A stretch of 64,000 nt of DNA, from NCBI RefSeq assembly GCF_004799035.1, contig NZ_MWIO01000027.1, positions 89,192 to 153,191 of the forward strand. Reading direction: 5' to 3'. Of this stretch, positions 32,205 to 41,916 are shown piece after piece. A program made the translations under genes and the position numbers. The DNA is from Rhodanobacter lindaniclasticus. Lineage in GTDB: Bacteria; Pseudomonadota; Gammaproteobacteria; Xanthomonadales; Rhodanobacteraceae. Under the pieces are notes generated by a model. That model saw nothing but the letters and a program-made list of their open reading frames with translations. It had not been told where the DNA came from and made no database searches. The number at the start of each line of letters is the position of its first letter. The first letter of the stretch is position 1.

Positions 32205-32289
32205 TGGTGCCCAAGGGGGGACTCGAACCCCCACGCCTTTCGGCGCTACCACCTCAAGGTAGTGCGTCTACCAGTTCCGCCACCTGGGC
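32205..32289 (-). tRNA. tRNA-Leu (anticodon GAG)
   Basis: An 85-base class II tRNA with encoded CCA. The acceptor GCCCAGG pairs with CTTGGGC, a long variable arm (GCGCCGAAAGGCG) is present, and the anticodon loop TTGAGGT gives GAG, reading CUC/CUU. It lies 13 bases after the secG stop, the classical secG-leuU arrangement of gammaproteobacteria. Confidence 0.96.
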
Positions 32290-32301
32290 AGGTGTGTTGT
32301 T

Positions 32302-32766
32302 TCAGTGCTTCGTTGGCTCCGACGGCTTCGCCGGCGGTACGTCACCCTGGCTTTGGGCCGGGGCCGCGTTCGTGGCGGCAGGAGTCGCAGCCGGAACGGC
32401 CTTGTCGGCGGCCGGCGTGGCTGCAGGTACTTCCGAGCCGTTGGTTGCGGCTGACGGTGTCGCTGCAGCCGGCGCAGGTTGTTCCGTCGCCCCGGCCATC
32501 ACGCCCAGGCCGCCACCAGCGGGCTGGGGCGCACCATTGGCGTGCAGGTAAATGCCCATGCCGAGACTGAGCAGGAAGAACAGTCCAGCCAGCACGCCGG
32601 TGGCGCGGGTCAGGAAGGTCGACGAACCCCGTGCGCCGAACACCGTGGCCGACGCGCCGCCGCCGAAACCGGAACCGGCATCCGCGCCTGCACCGTTCTG
32701 CAGCAGGATCAGCACGATCATGGCCGCAGCGATCAGGATGTAAAACACGCTGAAAATGACGAACAT
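32302..32766 (-). CDS. secG: Preprotein translocase subunit SecG
   Basis: Small membrane subunit of the SecYEG channel that helps SecA-driven export. 154 residues: the two helices (about 3-23 and 52-75) and the conserved LLQNGAGADAGSGFGGGASATVFGARGS-type cytoplasmic loop (long motif at residues 21-48) are present. The C-terminal 75 residues are an Ala/Pro/Thr-rich tail that E. coli SecG (110) lacks; such tails occur in related genera. It lies 23 bases after tpiA, then tRNA-Leu. Confidence 0.93.
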   Translation of the reverse strand: MFVIFSVFYILIAAAMIVLILLQNGAGADAGSGFGGGASATVFGARGSSTFLTRATGVLAGLFFLLSLGMGIYLHANGAPQPAGGGLGVMAGATEQPAPAAATPSAATNGSEVPAATPAADKAVPAATPAATNAAPAQSQGDVPPAKPSEPTKH

Positions 32767-32789
32767 AGGTTTCTATTCGAGCCTGTGTA

Positions 32790-33557
32790 CTAGCTGCCTT
32801 GGGGCGCCTGGTGTGCGGCGGTGCAGATGGCCAGGAAGTCTGCGGCAGTCAACGAGGCGCCGCCGATCAGGCCACCGTCCACGTCCGCCTGCGCGAACAA
32901 CTCGGCAGCATTCGCTGCCTTGACACTACCGCCGTAAAGCAGTCGGGTCAGACGGGAAAGTGTAGCATCTTCGGTTTCCAGTTGGCTACGAATGAACGCA
33001 TGCACCTGCTGGGCCTGTTCCGGCGTGGCGGTTAGGCCGGTGCCGATCGCCCAGACCGGCTCGTAGGCGATCACCGCGGTGTCAAAACTGGCGATGCCCG
33101 AGGTGTGCAGCACGGCCTGCAGCTGGGCGGCAATCACGCCCTCGGTGGCATCGGCTTCGCGCTGCTGCAGGGTTTCGCCCACGCACAGGATCGGCGTGAG
33201 GCCTGCCGCGCGCGCAGCGGCGAACTTGCGCGCCACCAGGTCGTTGTCTTCACGGTGGTACTGCCGGCGCTCCGAATGGCCCACCAGCACCCAGCGCGCG
33301 CCGACATCCGCCAGCATCGCGCCGGACACTTCGCCGGTGAAGGCGCCCTGTCCCTCATGCTCGCTCAGGTCCTGAGCACCGATGCCGATGCCACTGTCCC
33401 GATGCTGCGCGGCCAGTTCGGCCAGGTAGGGAAAAGGCGGGAACACCGTCACGTCGATCGACGCCGGCTTGGCCGCGGCAAGTTCGCCGACAAGCGAGGC
33501 AGCCATCGTGCGACTGCCGTGCATCTTCCAGTTGCCAGCGACCAGTTTCTTGCGCAT
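32790..33557 (-). CDS. tpiA: Triosephosphate isomerase
   Basis: Interconverts glyceraldehyde 3-phosphate and dihydroxyacetone phosphate. 255 residues, standard length. Substrate loop NWKMHGS near residue 9, catalytic His in VGHSERR, catalytic Glu in AYEPVWAIGTG, phosphate loop GGSVKAAN. GGAAG precedes the ATG. First gene of the tpiA-secG-tRNA-Leu unit. Confidence 0.97.
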   Translation of the reverse strand: MRKKLVAGNWKMHGSRTMAASLVGELAAAKPASIDVTVFPPFPYLAELAAQHRDSGIGIGAQDLSEHEGQGAFTGEVSGAMLADVGARWVLVGHSERRQYHREDNDLVARKFAAARAAGLTPILCVGETLQQREADATEGVIAAQLQAVLHTSGIASFDTAVIAYEPVWAIGTGLTATPEQAQQVHAFIRSQLETEDATLSRLTRLLYGGSVKAANAAELFAQADVDGGLIGGASLTAADFLAICTAAHQAPQGS

Positions 33558-33654
33558 GGTGTGCTTCCGTAGCCGTCAAAACGGCAAGCTTAGCCAGCCC
33601 CCGCGACATCGGCAAACCGGCCTGTCACGCGCGGTTGCACTTCAGGGAACCCCG

Positions 33655-34467
33655 ATGACACCTGCTCGTCCGCTCAGCCTCATCACTGGCGCCTCTTCCG
33701 GCATCGGTGCAGCGTTCGCCCGCCATCTTGCCGCACGGGGCCACGACCTGGTGATCACCGCGCGCCGTACCGAGCGCCTGCAGGAGCTGGCGACGGAGTT
33801 GCAGGTCGCGCACTCGACCACCGTCACCGTGCTGCCGTGCGACCTCGCCGACCCGGCGGCCGTGGCTGGACTCTGCCACGCCATGGAGCAACGCGCCCTG
33901 CAGGTGGACTGGCTGGTCAACAACGCCGGCTACGGCGTGCCCGGCCGGTTCGACGCCAACGACTGGCCGGTACACGCCGATTTCCTGCGCGTGCTGCTCA
34001 CCGCGCCCACCGAGCTGGCCTGGCGATTGCTCCCCGGCATGCGCCAGCGCGGCTACGGCCGCATCATCAATGTGGCTTCGCTGGCCGGCCATGTTCCGGC
34101 ACCGGCCGGCCACACCTTGTATGCGGCGAGCAAGGCTTATCTGATCAAGTTCTCGCAGGCGCTGGCATTGGAAAACAGCGCATGCGGGGTCCATGCAAGT
34201 GCCCTGTGCCCGGGCTTCACCTGGTCGGAATTTCACGACGTCACCGGCACCCGCGCAAAGATGGACAAGCTGCCCGGCTACATGTGGCTGACCGCCGACA
34301 AGGTGGTGCGCCAAGGCATCGCGGCGGTCGAACGTGGCGACGCGGTCTACATCCCGGGCCGGGTCAACCGCTTCATCAAGACGGCGCTGCAACTGATGCC
34401 GGATCGACTGGCGTTGCGGCTGTCGGCACGGCAAGGCACGCGCTACCGCGACACGGAAGCCCACTGA
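33655..34467 (+). CDS. Short-chain dehydrogenase/reductase (SDR)
   Basis: 270 residues of classical SDR type: cofactor motif TGASSGIG (residues 11-18), NNAGYG, catalytic Ser in NVASLAG and the YAASK catalytic Tyr/Lys. The R residues after the second strand (TARRTER) suggest NADP(H). Substrate is not evident; the family includes fatty-acyl and steroid reductases. AGGGA lies about eight bases before the ATG. The next gene begins one base after the stop, so they form an operon. Confidence 0.87.
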   Translation: MTPARPLSLITGASSGIGAAFARHLAARGHDLVITARRTERLQELATELQVAHSTTVTVLPCDLADPAAVAGLCHAMEQRALQVDWLVNNAGYGVPGRFDANDWPVHADFLRVLLTAPTELAWRLLPGMRQRGYGRIINVASLAGHVPAPAGHTLYAASKAYLIKFSQALALENSACGVHASALCPGFTWSEFHDVTGTRAKMDKLPGYMWLTADKVVRQGIAAVERGDAVYIPGRVNRFIKTALQLMPDRLALRLSARQGTRYRDTEAH

Positions 34468-34468
34468 C

Positions 34469-35140
34469 ATGTCGCTGATGCCCACCCAGATGCGGACGCT
34501 CCCCTATCGCAAGCCGCTACAAGGCCGCGATTACTGGGTGGTGGACGACGTCCTGCCGAACGCCGGCGAAGTGCGCGAACGCTGCCTGACCCGCACCGAC
34601 TGGGAACTCGGCTACCCGCACACCGGTGAAGTCTGGCCCGGCATGCGTGCCATGCCCGCCCTGCTCGATCACGAACTGGCGACACTGGATGCTCGGATCT
34701 GCGCGTTGACCGGCGCGTCCCGGGTCTGGGTCGAACAAGGCGAAGCCGGCACCCGGCTCAACCACAATTGCGTGCAGGTGGTCGGTTCGATCGAAGGATC
34801 GGTGAAGCCTCACACCGACTCCTCGCACCTGTGTCGTTACGCCGCCGTGCTCTACCTCAACCCGGACGTGCCGGACCACTGCGGCACCAGCTTCTTCCGC
34901 CAGCGCATGCCCGGCGGCGAGCTCGGCGGCAACATCGTGCTGCCGCCGCATCGCAACCTGGCCGAGGCCCTGGGCAATCGCTTCGTGCGCCCGGATGCGT
35001 TCGTCGAGGACGTGCGCGTGGCGCACCGCTGGAACCGGCTGCTGGTCTACAAGGCCAATCTGATCCACAGCGCCAGCGCCTACTGGGGACTGGAGATGGC
35101 GACCAAACGCATGACCGCCGTGTTCTTCTGGATGGCGTAA
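34469..35140 (+). CDS. DUF6445 family protein, putative 2-oxoglutarate/Fe(II) oxygenase
   Basis: 223 residues. A double-stranded beta-helix oxygenase layout is visible: H115-x-D117 (KPHTDSSH), H200 (NLIHSASAYWG) and R214 as a likely 2-oxoglutarate contact. I recognise the family as DUF6445, whose substrates are unknown. Start codon lies one base after the SDR stop, so translation is likely coupled. The pairing SDR plus oxygenase suggests sequential oxidation of one small molecule; this is inference. Confidence 0.75.
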   Translation: MSLMPTQMRTLPYRKPLQGRDYWVVDDVLPNAGEVRERCLTRTDWELGYPHTGEVWPGMRAMPALLDHELATLDARICALTGASRVWVEQGEAGTRLNHNCVQVVGSIEGSVKPHTDSSHLCRYAAVLYLNPDVPDHCGTSFFRQRMPGGELGGNIVLPPHRNLAEALGNRFVRPDAFVEDVRVAHRWNRLLVYKANLIHSASAYWGLEMATKRMTAVFFWMA

Positions 35141-35236
35141 CCAGCCCCGGAATCAGTTGCCGCCGACTGCTTTCGTTCGTCGGTTATGATCCGGCGGCGC
35201 ATGCCTGCGCACTTACACCACACCGGGGGAATTCTC

Positions 35237-35650
35237 ATGGATCGACTGTTGAAAAGGACGGCACTCGTGTTTCTGGCCACGCTGGCGCTGGTTGCCTGCA
35301 CCTCGGCGCCGCTGAAGCCCGCCGCGCCGATCGCGGTTCCGGCCGGCGTCAGCCAGGCCCAGGTCAAGACCAGCATCATCAATGCGCTCGAAGGCCGCGG
35401 CTGGACGCTGGACAATCTCGCCGACGGCGACATCCTCACCACGCTGCACCTGCGCGAACATACCGCCACCATCCGCATCACCTACGACGCCGCGGCGGTG
35501 AATCTCACCTACCTGCGCAGCACCAATCTGAATTACCGCGAGAAGGGCAATCAGCGCAGCATCCACCGCAACTACAACGGCTGGATCGACTATCTGGAAC
35601 AGGACATCCGCCGCAACCTGCAGAACACCCACGCGCTGGAAAACCGGTAG
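35237..35650 (+). CDS. Small lipoprotein of unknown function
   Basis: 137 residues. Signal peptide II with lipobox LVAC, lipidated Cys at residue 21. The mature part (GVSQAQVKTSIINALEGRGW...) has an alternating pattern of a small alpha/beta domain seen in short periplasmic lipoproteins of this order. No catalytic motif. A TATGAT at 35185-35190 could be a -10 box, but no well-spaced -35 is visible. It follows the DUF6445 gene by 96 bases. Confidence 0.75.
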   Translation: MDRLLKRTALVFLATLALVACTSAPLKPAAPIAVPAGVSQAQVKTSIINALEGRGWTLDNLADGDILTTLHLREHTATIRITYDAAAVNLTYLRSTNLNYREKGNQRSIHRNYNGWIDYLEQDIRRNLQNTHALENR

Positions 35651-35662
35651 CAACGGCATCGC

Positions 35663-35683
35663 GGGGCGCCCGACGGGCGCCCC
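35663..35683. terminator. GC hairpin between convergent genes
   Basis: GGGGCGCCC (35663-35671) pairs with 35675-35683 over three bases. No T-run, so it is a weak or non-canonical terminator between the lipoprotein gene and the leftward oxygenase. Confidence 0.45.
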
Positions 35684-35701
35684 GAATCCCGAATCCCGGC
35701 C

Positions 35702-36637
35702 CTAGATCAGCTTGATCTCGCGCAGCCGCTGCAGCAGGTATTCGTGCGAGCTGATCGAGGTGTCGTAGCGGCGCGGGTTGTCCGGCGTGATGCACGAATC
35801 GAGCGGATCGAGCATCACGTCCGGATTCGGATGCAGGAAGAACGGCACCGAGTAGCGCGGCTTGCGCGCGTTCTCGTTCGGCGGGTTGACCACCCGATGG
35901 GTGGTCGACGGATACACGTGGTTGGAGAGGCGCTGCAGCATGTCGCCGATGTTCACCACGATCGCGTCACCTTCGGTGGTGATCGGCAGCCACTCGCCCT
36001 CGCGGGTGAGCACTTCCAGCCCCTCCGCGCTGGCGCCTACCAGCAGGGTGATGAAGTTGATGTCCTCGTGCGCACCGGCGCGCACGTTGGGAACGTTCTG
36101 CTCGGTGATCGGCGGGTAATGGATCGGCCGCAGGATCGAGTTGCCGATGTCGGTCTTGTCCTCGAAAAAGTTCTCCGGCTGCCTGATGTGCAGCGCCAGT
36201 GCGCGCAGCACGCGCGTGCCGAGCTGGTCGAGCGCCTCATACAGGCCGTAGCCATAGCGCTTGAAATCGGGCACCTCGGCCGGCCAGAGGTTCGGCGGCA
36301 TCACGTCGGCGAATTTCGAATCGCGCGGGATTTCGCGGCCGATGTGCCAGAACTCCTTGAGATCGGCGTACTGACTGTCCTTGGCCGTCTCGACCTTGAA
36401 CGGCGTGTAGCCACGCGCGCCGCCACTGCCCGGCACGTGGTATTTCATCTTGGTTTCAGTGGGCAGCGCGAAGAAACTCCGGAACACGTCATAGGAGCCG
36501 TCGATCAACTCGCGCGCAATGCCGTGGCCGCTGATGCAGCAGAAACCGAATTCGCGGTAGGCAGCACCGATTTCCGCGACGAAGGCGTCACGGTCGCTGT
36601 CGTAACGGCGGATATCGAGGGTGGGAACATGCTTCAT
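35702..36637 (-). CDS. Isopenicillin N synthase-like 2-oxoglutarate/Fe(II) oxygenase
   Basis: 311 residues of the IPNS/DIOX family. N-terminal DIOX_N region (about 5-120), then the oxygenase jelly roll with H190-x-D192 (AHEDINF), H247 (TTHRVVNP) and the 2-oxoglutarate contact R261-x-S263 (RYSVPFF). Bacterial members act on small metabolites and are often misannotated as ethylene-forming or flavanone enzymes; substrate unknown. It lies between tpiA and glmM and is transcribed toward tpiA. Confidence 0.85.
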   Translation of the reverse strand: MKHVPTLDIRRYDSDRDAFVAEIGAAYREFGFCCISGHGIARELIDGSYDVFRSFFALPTETKMKYHVPGSGGARGYTPFKVETAKDSQYADLKEFWHIGREIPRDSKFADVMPPNLWPAEVPDFKRYGYGLYEALDQLGTRVLRALALHIRQPENFFEDKTDIGNSILRPIHYPPITEQNVPNVRAGAHEDINFITLLVGASAEGLEVLTREGEWLPITTEGDAIVVNIGDMLQRLSNHVYPSTTHRVVNPPNENARKPRYSVPFFLHPNPDVMLDPLDSCITPDNPRRYDTSISSHEYLLQRLREIKLI

Positions 36638-36737
36638 GGGTGAACGTCCATTGGAGGGTCGTGCGGTCGATTGATCCGCCACCGCAGGGGGCGGGGCACG
36701 TCGGGCCAATCCATGGCGACCCGGTACTACCTCAGGT

Positions 36738-38090
36738 TCACGAGCGTTCGGCGGTGGATTTTACCGTTCCGGCGAGGCGGTCTGCCAGCTGTCGCACTTC
36801 GTCCGCGTCGGCGCCCTCGACCGTGACCCGCACCACCGGCTCGGTGCCCGAGGCGCGCAGCACCACCCGGCCGCGCCCCTGCAGGATCCGCTCGACCTCG
36901 CCCAGCGCCGCGCGCACCGCGTCGCTCTGCAGGGACTCGCGCGCACCCTCGGCGCGCACGTTGAGCATGACCTGGGGGAATTTCCGCAACCCCTGGCGTG
37001 CGGTGGCCAGGTCATGGCCGGCTTGCGCCAGCGCTTCGAGCACGGCCAGTGCCGCGACGATGCCGTCGCCGGTGCTGGCCCGGTCCAGGCACAGGATATG
37101 GCCGGAAGTCTCGCCGCCCAGCACACCCTGGTGTTCCTGCAGTTGCTGCATGACGTAGCGGTCGCCGACGTTGGCACGGATGAACGGCACGCCGAGTTCG
37201 CCCAGCGCCTGCTGCAGCCCGAAATTGCTCATCAGGGTGCCGACCACCGGGCCGGCCAGCAGACCCTGCGCGCGCAGGTGCCGGGCGAGGATGAACAGGA
37301 TGTCGTCACCATCGGCGAGTTCGCCACGCCGATCGACCAGGATCACCCGATCGCCGTCGCCATCGAACGCGATGCCCAAATCGGCCGCATGCGCCAGGAC
37401 GGCCTGCTGCAGGGCCTCCGGATGGGTCGAGCCGACGCCGGCGTTGATGTTGAAGCCATCGGGCTTGTCACCGATGGCCACCACCTCGGCGCCCAGTTCG
37501 GCAAATACCTTCGGCGCGACCTGGTAGGTGGCGCCATGCGCGCAGTCGAGCACCAGCTTGATCCCGCGCAGGCTGAAATCCTCGGCCACCGTGGCCTTGC
37601 AGAATTCCGCGTAGCGCGCCACCGCATCGGCGATGCGCACGGCCTTGCCCAGGCGCTCGGAGGCGACCGTGGCAAACGCCGCCTCCAGTTCCGCCTCGAT
37701 CGCCAGCTCCACCGCATCGGAGAGCTTCTCGCCGGCCGCGGAGAAAAACTTGATGCCGTTGTCGTGATGCGGATTGTGCGAGGCACTGATCACGATGCCG
37801 GCTTGGGCACGCATGGAGCGGGTCAGGAAGGCCACCGCAGGCGTCGGCATCGGGCCGAGCAGCCCGACGTCGGCGCCGGCCGCCACCAGCCCGGCCTCCA
37901 GCGCGGCCTCGAACATGTAGCCGGACACGCGCGTGTCCTTGCCGATCAGGACCATGGGCCGTTCGCTGCCCTCGCGTCCGAGCACGGCACCGACGGCGCG
38001 GCCCAGTTGCAGCATGAAATCCGCGCTGATCGGCCACTGCCCGACCAAACCGCGAATGCCGTCGGTCCCGAAATACTTGCGCTCTGTCAT
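36738..38090 (-). CDS. glmM: Phosphoglucosamine mutase
   Basis: Converts glucosamine 6-phosphate to glucosamine 1-phosphate for UDP-GlcNAc, hence peptidoglycan and LPS. 450 residues. Active-site phosphoserine in the motif [14 protein letters not shown], Mg-binding DGDGDR, sugar loop GGETSGHI and phosphate loop [11 protein letters not shown] are intact. It follows folP by 43 bases on the same strand, the conserved folP-glmM order. Confidence 0.96.
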   Translation of the reverse strand: MTERKYFGTDGIRGLVGQWPISADFMLQLGRAVGAVLGREGSERPMVLIGKDTRVSGYMFEAALEAGLVAAGADVGLLGPMPTPAVAFLTRSMRAQAGIVISASHNPHHDNGIKFFSAAGEKLSDAVELAIEAELEAAFATVASERLGKAVRIADAVARYAEFCKATVAEDFSLRGIKLVLDCAHGATYQVAPKVFAELGAEVVAIGDKPDGFNINAGVGSTHPEALQQAVLAHAADLGIAFDGDGDRVILVDRRGELADGDDILFILARHLRAQGLLAGPVVGTLMSNFGLQQALGELGVPFIRANVGDRYVMQQLQEHQGVLGGETSGHILCLDRASTGDGIVAALAVLEALAQAGHDLATARQGLRKFPQVMLNVRAEGARESLQSDAVRAALGEVERILQGRGRVVLRASGTEPVVRVTVEGADADEVRQLADRLAGTVKSTAERS

Positions 38091-38133
38091 CGTGGTTTTC
38101 CGAAAAAGGGATGGACGCGTCGAACCGGGCGTT

Positions 38134-39042
38134 TCAATCGTCGTCGGGCCAGCGCGGCGCAGGCGGACGATCGTCCCGGCGCGGCGCCACGTCGGCCGCC
38201 TGCACGGCACGCCACACCGCCAGCGCGTCGACCGTGGGCAGCACATCATGCACACGCACGATACGGGCGCCACGCTGCACCGCGATCAACGCCGCGGCGG
38301 CCGAGCCGGCGGCGCGATCGGCCGGCGTGGCGCGGCCGGTCAGGGTGCCGATCATGCGCTTGCGCGAGAGGCCGGCATACACGCCGCTGCCCAGGCTGGC
38401 GAAGCGGTCCAGCGCGCACAGCAGCGCAATATTGTGTTCCAGCGTCTTGCCGAAGCCGAAGCCCGGATCGACCAGCACCTTGCGCCGGTCGATGCCCGCC
38501 AGCTCGCAGGCGAACAGGCGGTCGGTCAGGAAGCGGTGCACCTCGGCGACGACGTCATCGTAATGGGGGTCGTCCTGCATGCTGCGCGGCTCGCCCAGCA
38601 TGTGCATCAGGCACACCGGCACGCCCAGTTCGGCGGCCGCCTCCAGCGCGCCATCGCGACGTAGCGCGTACACGTCGTTGATCATGCCCGCGCCCGCGGC
38701 CACCGCCGCGCGCATCACCTCGGGCCGCGAGGTGTCGATGGAGATCGGTACGGTGGTGCGCGCGGCCAGTTGCTCGATCACCGGCAGCACGCGACGCAGC
38801 TCCTCCTCGATGGAGATCTCGTCGGCGCCGGGGCGGGTGGATTCGCCGCCGACGTCGAGCATGTCCGCGCCCTCCTCGACCATGCGCACGCCATGCGCCA
38901 CCGCGTCGTCCACGCTGGCATGGATGCCGCCGTCGGAGAACGAGTCCGGGGTGAGGTTGAGGATGCCGACCACGCGCGGGCGATCCAGGGAGAGGGTACG
39001 GCCGGCGCAATCCAGGACCGGCGCAAACCATTCGTTCGTCAT
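38134..39042 (-). CDS. folP: Dihydropteroate synthase
   Basis: Condenses 6-hydroxymethyl-dihydropterin pyrophosphate with p-aminobenzoate (folate pathway; sulfonamide target). 302 residues. Signatures [14 protein letters not shown] and [11 protein letters not shown] near the N-terminus, and the C-terminal ARIVRVHDV. Of two ATGs (39048 and 39042) the second is eight bases from GGAG and is preferred. In E. coli ftsH precedes folP; here orn is upstream instead. Confidence 0.96.
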   Translation of the reverse strand: MTNEWFAPVLDCAGRTLSLDRPRVVGILNLTPDSFSDGGIHASVDDAVAHGVRMVEEGADMLDVGGESTRPGADEISIEEELRRVLPVIEQLAARTTVPISIDTSRPEVMRAAVAAGAGMINDVYALRRDGALEAAAELGVPVCLMHMLGEPRSMQDDPHYDDVVAEVHRFLTDRLFACELAGIDRRKVLVDPGFGFGKTLEHNIALLCALDRFASLGSGVYAGLSRKRMIGTLTGRATPADRAAGSAAAALIAVQRGARIVRVHDVLPTVDALAVWRAVQAADVAPRRDDRPPAPRWPDDD

Positions 39043-39076
39043 GCTCATGTCTCCGCGCCGTGCCCTGCCCGCAGGC

Positions 39077-39640
39077 TCATCCGCTCGTGCCGCCCAGCTC
39101 GCCCATGTGGCGCCGGTAATGGCGCAGCTCGGCGATGGAATCGCGGATGTCGGACAGCGCCGTGTGCGCCGCTTCCTTGCCGACACTCTTGGCGATTTCC
39201 GGCGCCCATCGCCTGGCCAGCTCCTTCAAGGTGGACACGTCGAGGTTGCGGTAGTGGAAATAGCGCTCCAGCCGCGGCATCTGCCGGTGCATGAAGCGGC
39301 GATCCTGGCAGATCGAGTTGCCGCACATCGGCGACTTGCCCGGCGGCACCCATGCACGCAGGAACTCCACCGTGGCCTGCTCGGCCATGGCGTGGTCGGT
39401 CTGCGAGTTCAGCACCTGGCGCCACAGGCCGGATTTGTGGTGCTGGTTGATGTTCCAGCTGTCCATGGATTCCAGCCGGTCGATTTCGTGGCGTATCGCG
39501 AACACCGGGCCATCGGCCAGCACGTTGAGGTTCTTGTCGGTAACCACCGTGGCGATCTCGAGGATCGAATCGTTGTCGGTGTCGAGGCCGGTCATCTCCA
39601 GATCGATCCAGATCAGGTTTTCTTCGTTGGCTTGGCTCAT
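39077..39640 (-). CDS. orn: Oligoribonuclease
   Basis: A 3'-5' exonuclease that degrades 2-5 nt RNAs, including pGpG from cyclic di-GMP turnover. 187 residues. The DEDDh residues are visible in [27 protein letters not shown] and the terminal [15 protein letters not shown] precedes the ATG. It is divergent from sbcB, 69 bases away. Confidence 0.96.
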   Translation of the reverse strand: MSQANEENLIWIDLEMTGLDTDNDSILEIATVVTDKNLNVLADGPVFAIRHEIDRLESMDSWNINQHHKSGLWRQVLNSQTDHAMAEQATVEFLRAWVPPGKSPMCGNSICQDRRFMHRQMPRLERYFHYRNLDVSTLKELARRWAPEIAKSVGKEAAHTALSDIRDSIAELRHYRRHMGELGGTSG

Positions 39641-39709
39641 GGAATCTCCTTGTGCGGCCCAGTTTATCAGCCTTGCCCCTCACCGATGCCTGCATGCGAT
39701 CATCACCCG

Positions 39710-41152
39710 ATGCAGACCTTCTTCTGGCACGACTACGAGACCTCGGGCGCCGATCCCCGGCGCGACCGCCCACTGCAGTTCGCCGGCATCCGCACCACCC
39801 TGGAGCTGGAAATCGTCGGCGAGCCGGTGATGTTCTACGGCATGCCGTCGCGGGAGATGCCGCCCCATCCGGATGCCTGCCTGATCACCGGCATCACGCC
39901 GCAGCAGGCCGAGCGTGAAGGCGTCAGCGAGGCCGATTTCGCCGCCCGCGTGCACGAACAACTGGCCATGCCGGGCACCTGCGGCGTGGGCTACAACTCG
40001 CTGCGCTTCGACGACGAATTTACCCGGCAGATGCTGTACCGCAATTTCCACGACCCATACGGTCGCGAGTGGGAGAACGGCAATTCGCGCTGGGACCTGA
40101 TCGACCTGGTGCGCATGTGCCAGGCGCTGCGCCCCGAAGGCATCGTCTGGCCGACCCGCGAAGACGGTTCGCCGAGCTTCAAGCTGGAGCACCTGGCCAG
40201 CGCCAACCGGCTCACCCAGGAGCGTGCGCACGATGCCCTGTCCGACGTCCACGCGCTGATCGACCTGGCCCGGCTGATCCGCGTGCGCCAGCCGCGGTTG
40301 TGGGACTGGTACTACGCGCTGCGCCGCAAGCAGAAAGTGTTCGACCTGCTCGACGTGGTGAACATGACACCACTGGTGCACGTCTCCTCGCGCTATCCGG
40401 CCAGCCGCCACTGCCTGGCGCTGATCGCACCGCTGGCCGCCCATCCGAGCCGGGCCGGCGAGGTGATCGTGTACGACCTGGCCACCGATCCGGCCGAATG
40501 GCTGGCGCTGGACGAGGACGAAATCGCCGACCGCATCTTCACGCCGCGCGCCGATCTGCCCGAAGGCATCGAACGCATCCCGCTGCGCACCGTGCGGGCG
40601 AACCGCGCACCGGCCCTGGCGCCGCTGTCGGTATTGCAGGGCGTGGACCAGCAGCGCCTGCAGCTCGATGTCGAACGGGGCATGGCGCATCGCGACACCC
40701 TGCGTGCGGTCGACGGGCTGGCCGAGAAACTGCGCCGCGTGTTCCAGCGCGCCGCGGAGTTTCCCCCGCCGGAAGATCCGGAGCTGGCGCTGTACGCCGG
40801 TTTCCTGCCCGATACCGACAAACGCCTGCTGGCGCAGGTGCGTGCCACGCCGGCGGCGGAACTGGGCACGCGCGCGTTCCCCTTCCGCGACCCGCGCTAC
40901 CCGGAGCTGCTGTTCCGCTACCGCGCGCGCAACTGGCCCGAGACGCTGGATGCCGACGAACGCGCGCGCTGGGAGGCATTCCGCAAGGCACGGCTGACCC
41001 GCCACACACCGCTGACCGGGCTTACCCTCGACGATTATTTCGCCCGCCTCGCCGAGCTGCGCCACGATCCGCAGGCGCAAGACAAATTGCCTCTGCTCGA
41101 TCAGTTGCAGGCCTGGGGCGAGCAACTCGCCGGCAGCCTCGAAGGAACGTAG
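39710..41152 (+). CDS. sbcB: Exodeoxyribonuclease I
   Basis: A 3'-5' single-strand DNA exonuclease in recombination and mismatch repair. 480 residues. N-terminal DEDDh exonuclease with FFWHDYETSGADP, GYNSLRFDDEF and AHDALSDVHAL; then the SH3-like and C-terminal helical domains of ExoI. The stop codon TAG (41150-41152) lies inside the GTAG head of a REP element. Confidence 0.95.
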   Translation: MQTFFWHDYETSGADPRRDRPLQFAGIRTTLELEIVGEPVMFYGMPSREMPPHPDACLITGITPQQAEREGVSEADFAARVHEQLAMPGTCGVGYNSLRFDDEFTRQMLYRNFHDPYGREWENGNSRWDLIDLVRMCQALRPEGIVWPTREDGSPSFKLEHLASANRLTQERAHDALSDVHALIDLARLIRVRQPRLWDWYYALRRKQKVFDLLDVVNMTPLVHVSSRYPASRHCLALIAPLAAHPSRAGEVIVYDLATDPAEWLALDEDEIADRIFTPRADLPEGIERIPLRTVRANRAPALAPLSVLQGVDQQRLQLDVERGMAHRDTLRAVDGLAEKLRRVFQRAAEFPPPEDPELALYAGFLPDTDKRLLAQVRATPAAELGTRAFPFRDPRYPELLFRYRARNWPETLDADERARWEAFRKARLTRHTPLTGLTLDDYFARLAELRHDPQAQDKLPLLDQLQAWGEQLAGSLEGT

Positions 41153-41203
41153 GGCGGGCACCGCCCGCCATTGCACCCAGCCGGCGGGCAGTGCCCGCCC
41201 TAC
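41149..41203. repeat. GTAG-headed REP pair (inverted), type B, overlapping the sbcB stop
   Basis: The unit 41149-41169 (GTAG plus a GGCGGGC / GCCCGCC stem) and its near reverse complement at 41183-41203 ending CTAC are separated by 13 bases; only the loop bases differ. The GTAG at 41149-41152 supplies the sbcB TAG stop. The right unit ends 17 bases before the next ATG. Confidence 0.75.
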
Positions 41204-41220
41204 TCCCCCGACGAATTGCC

Positions 41221-41907
41221 ATGCCGAAAAGCTACTTCACTCCCGCCACTTTCCGCTTCCTGCGCACGCTGGAGCGCAACAACAACCGCGACTGGTTCCT
41301 CGCGCACAAGGATGATTACGAGCGCCACGTGCGCGAGCCGTTCCTGCAGCTGATCGCCGACATGCAGGCGCCGCTGGCGAAGATCAGCCCGCACTACCGC
41401 GCCGATCCGCGCAAGAACGGCGGTTCGCTGTACCGCATCTATCGCGACACGCGCTACTCCAACAACAAGCTGCCGTACAAGTCATGGCAGGGCTCGCGCT
41501 TCACCCACGAGCGGCGCCACGAGATCCAGGCGCCCGGCTTCTACCTGCACATCGAGCCGGGCGACTGTTTCGCCGGTGGCGGCATGTGGCATCCGGAACC
41601 GGACGCGCTGAAACACATCCGCGAATTCCTGGTCGACAATCCCGAAGCATGGAAGCGCGCCACGCAAGGCAAGGCCTTCCGGGAACACCTGCAACTGGGC
41701 GGTGAATCGCTGGTGCGCCCGCCGCGCGGCTACGATCCCGCGCACGAGTTGATCGACGACCTCAAGCGCAAGGATTTCATCGCCACCACCCGATTCGATG
41801 AAGCGTTGGCCTGCTCGGACGAACTGCTGCCGTGGACGGTGGCCACCTTCAAGCGCGTCGCGCCCCTGGTCGACTACCTGTGCGCCGCGCAGGAGCTGGA
41901 GTTCTAG
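41221..41907 (+). CDS. DUF2461 (TIGR02453) family protein
   Basis: 228 residues. The N-terminus YFTPATFRFLRTLERNNNRDWF and the segments PRKNGGSLYRIYRDTRYSNNK-type basic stretch (residues about 62-82) and YKSWQGSRF identify DUF2461/TIGR02453, widespread but uncharacterised. No signal peptide or membrane segment. It follows sbcB across a REP pair and precedes another. Confidence 0.88.
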   Translation: MPKSYFTPATFRFLRTLERNNNRDWFLAHKDDYERHVREPFLQLIADMQAPLAKISPHYRADPRKNGGSLYRIYRDTRYSNNKLPYKSWQGSRFTHERRHEIQAPGFYLHIEPGDCFAGGGMWHPEPDALKHIREFLVDNPEAWKRATQGKAFREHLQLGGESLVRPPRGYDPAHELIDDLKRKDFIATTRFDEALACSDELLPWTVATFKRVAPLVDYLCAAQELEF

Positions 41908-41916
41908 GCAACTGTC

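Noticed and set aside
32205..32289. tRNA-Leu as an integration (att) site for a mobile element
   Set aside because: No integrase nearby and I found no duplicated tRNA 3' end in the window; the flanking genes are ordinary chromosomal ones.
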